NCBI GenBank assembly: GCA_028688145.1
Contig: JAQTYU010000008.1
Span: forward strand, 1 to 64,000
Length of the DNA stretch: 64,000 bases
From: Thiotrichaceae bacterium
GTDB taxonomy: Bacteria; Pseudomonadota; Gammaproteobacteria; Beggiatoales; Beggiatoaceae
Reading direction: 5' to 3'
The notes beneath the pieces were generated by a model, which was not told the origin of the DNA, ran no database searches, and was given only the letters and a program-made list of their open reading frames with translations. Positions 63,675 through 64,000 of the stretch are shown one piece after another; position 1 is the stretch's first letter; every line of letters begins with the position of its first letter. A program made the translations under genes and the position numbers.

Positions 63675-64000
63675 TTATTTGCTACGCCGAATGATCCGCG
63701 CGAGGTCTAAATCAAACAAAAAGCCTTGGGGTTTTTGTTGTAAATAAACTTCGTATTTTTCTGTGCCTACATCAACTACTGGCAAATGTAGTTCTCCCGA
63801 AGTGGGGTTGTAGCTGGCGTGTAAATTTTCAATCACGATGCCACAGCCCGCAGGATCGGCTTTACATTGGTCAATACCTGCTTGAGTCGAACCGTCGGTG
63901 TTTTGTGAATATAAAATACCGCAACTGGCAGGGTCTGCTTTGCATTTATCAATACCCGCTTGGGTTGAACCATCGGTATTTTGATTCACGACAATGCCAC
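63675..64000 (-). CDS. Cysteine-repeat protein, C-terminal part (runs off the window)
   Basis: The reading frame is open to the right edge, so only the last 108 or so residues are seen. They contain two full copies of a 26-residue unit built around NTDGSTQAGID, CKADPA and CGI, each with two cysteines, and the end of a third (GIVVNQ). A non-repeat C-terminal domain follows (ENLHASYNPTSGELHLP and VYLQQKPQGFLFDLDLARII). This resembles TSCPSC-like or other small cysteine-repeat stalks of surface proteins. Function is unknown; a signal peptide would lie outside the window. Confidence 0.7.
   Translation of the reverse strand, partial: GIVVNQNTDGSTQAGIDKCKADPASCGILYSQNTDGSTQAGIDQCKADPAGCGIVIENLHASYNPTSGELHLPVVDVGTEKYEVYLQQKPQGFLFDLDLARIIRRSK

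Noticed and set aside
63675..64000. Possible CRISPR-like array because of regular repeats
   Set aside because: Repeats are in-frame coding units with conserved amino acids and without variable spacers.
1..64000. tRNA, rRNA or riboswitch genes
   Set aside because: I saw no cloverleaf, rRNA core or recognisable riboswitch motif in the intergenic regions; a covariance-model scan would be needed to exclude small cases.

Overview
The window is a gammaproteobacterial chromosome segment of moderate GC content. Core genes (dapE, yciB-yciI-bolA, kdsD-kdsC-lptCAB-rpoN-hpf, dprA-smg, htpX, yhbY) show typical gammaproteobacterial order. A nitrogen-fixation accessory operon, many interspersed hairpin repeats, decayed insertion sequences, very large surface proteins and a TIR-NTPase immune-receptor-like gene together suggest a filamentous sulfur oxidiser of the Thiotrichales/Beggiatoa kind. 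That placement is an inference from gene content and was not tested.

Layout. 1-3.4 kb: a zinc-uptake operon on the minus strand behind a near-perfect Zur operator (outer-membrane protein, ZnuA-like binding protein, and an ATPase gene cut off by a repeat). 3.5-8.7 kb: dapE, a parvulin, bolA, yciI, a (p)ppGpp-hydrolase-like HD fusion and yciB. 9.2-12.4 kb: aguB, then debris (oligopeptidase A tail, transposase remnants, an AbiJ-like fragment with an in-frame stop). 12.5-19.8 kb: phytase-like esterase, gspF, an exported cold-shock-domain protein, an SDR, enoyl-CoA hydratase, a small P-loop kinase, rhodanese and a cytochrome c. 20.1-21.6 kb: three small accessory genes related to immunity-type families. 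21.7-25.6 kb: eight-gene nif accessory operon with a NifA-type upstream site and a sigma-54 promoter. 25.9-29.3 kb: a decayed IS, a membrane protein and a TonB-dependent receptor. 29.5-35.8 kb: Kdo synthesis and LPS transport genes, rpoN, hpf, hprK. 35.8-37.4 kb: palindromic element, decayed IS, DUF29 tail and a fabI stub. 37.5-45.5 kb: M16 protease, an orphan HsdS, LysM protein, dprA, smg, htpX. 45.8-48.7 kb: TIR-STAND-TPR protein. 48.7-61 kb: two giant secreted repeat proteins sharing a C-terminal module. 61.5-64 kb: a coiled-coil/FGE-sulfatase protein, yhbY, and the end of a cysteine-repeat protein.

How it works together. RpoN encoded at 32.9 kb is the sigma factor that the nif promoter at 21.8 kb requires. 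The kds/lpt genes build and export lipopolysaccharide. The zinc operon is probably derepressed under zinc starvation but appears broken at its ATPase. At least four families of short palindromic repeats fill most intergenic gaps and sit at the edges of several truncated genes (znuC, prlC, fabI), which points to repeat- and IS-driven gene decay.
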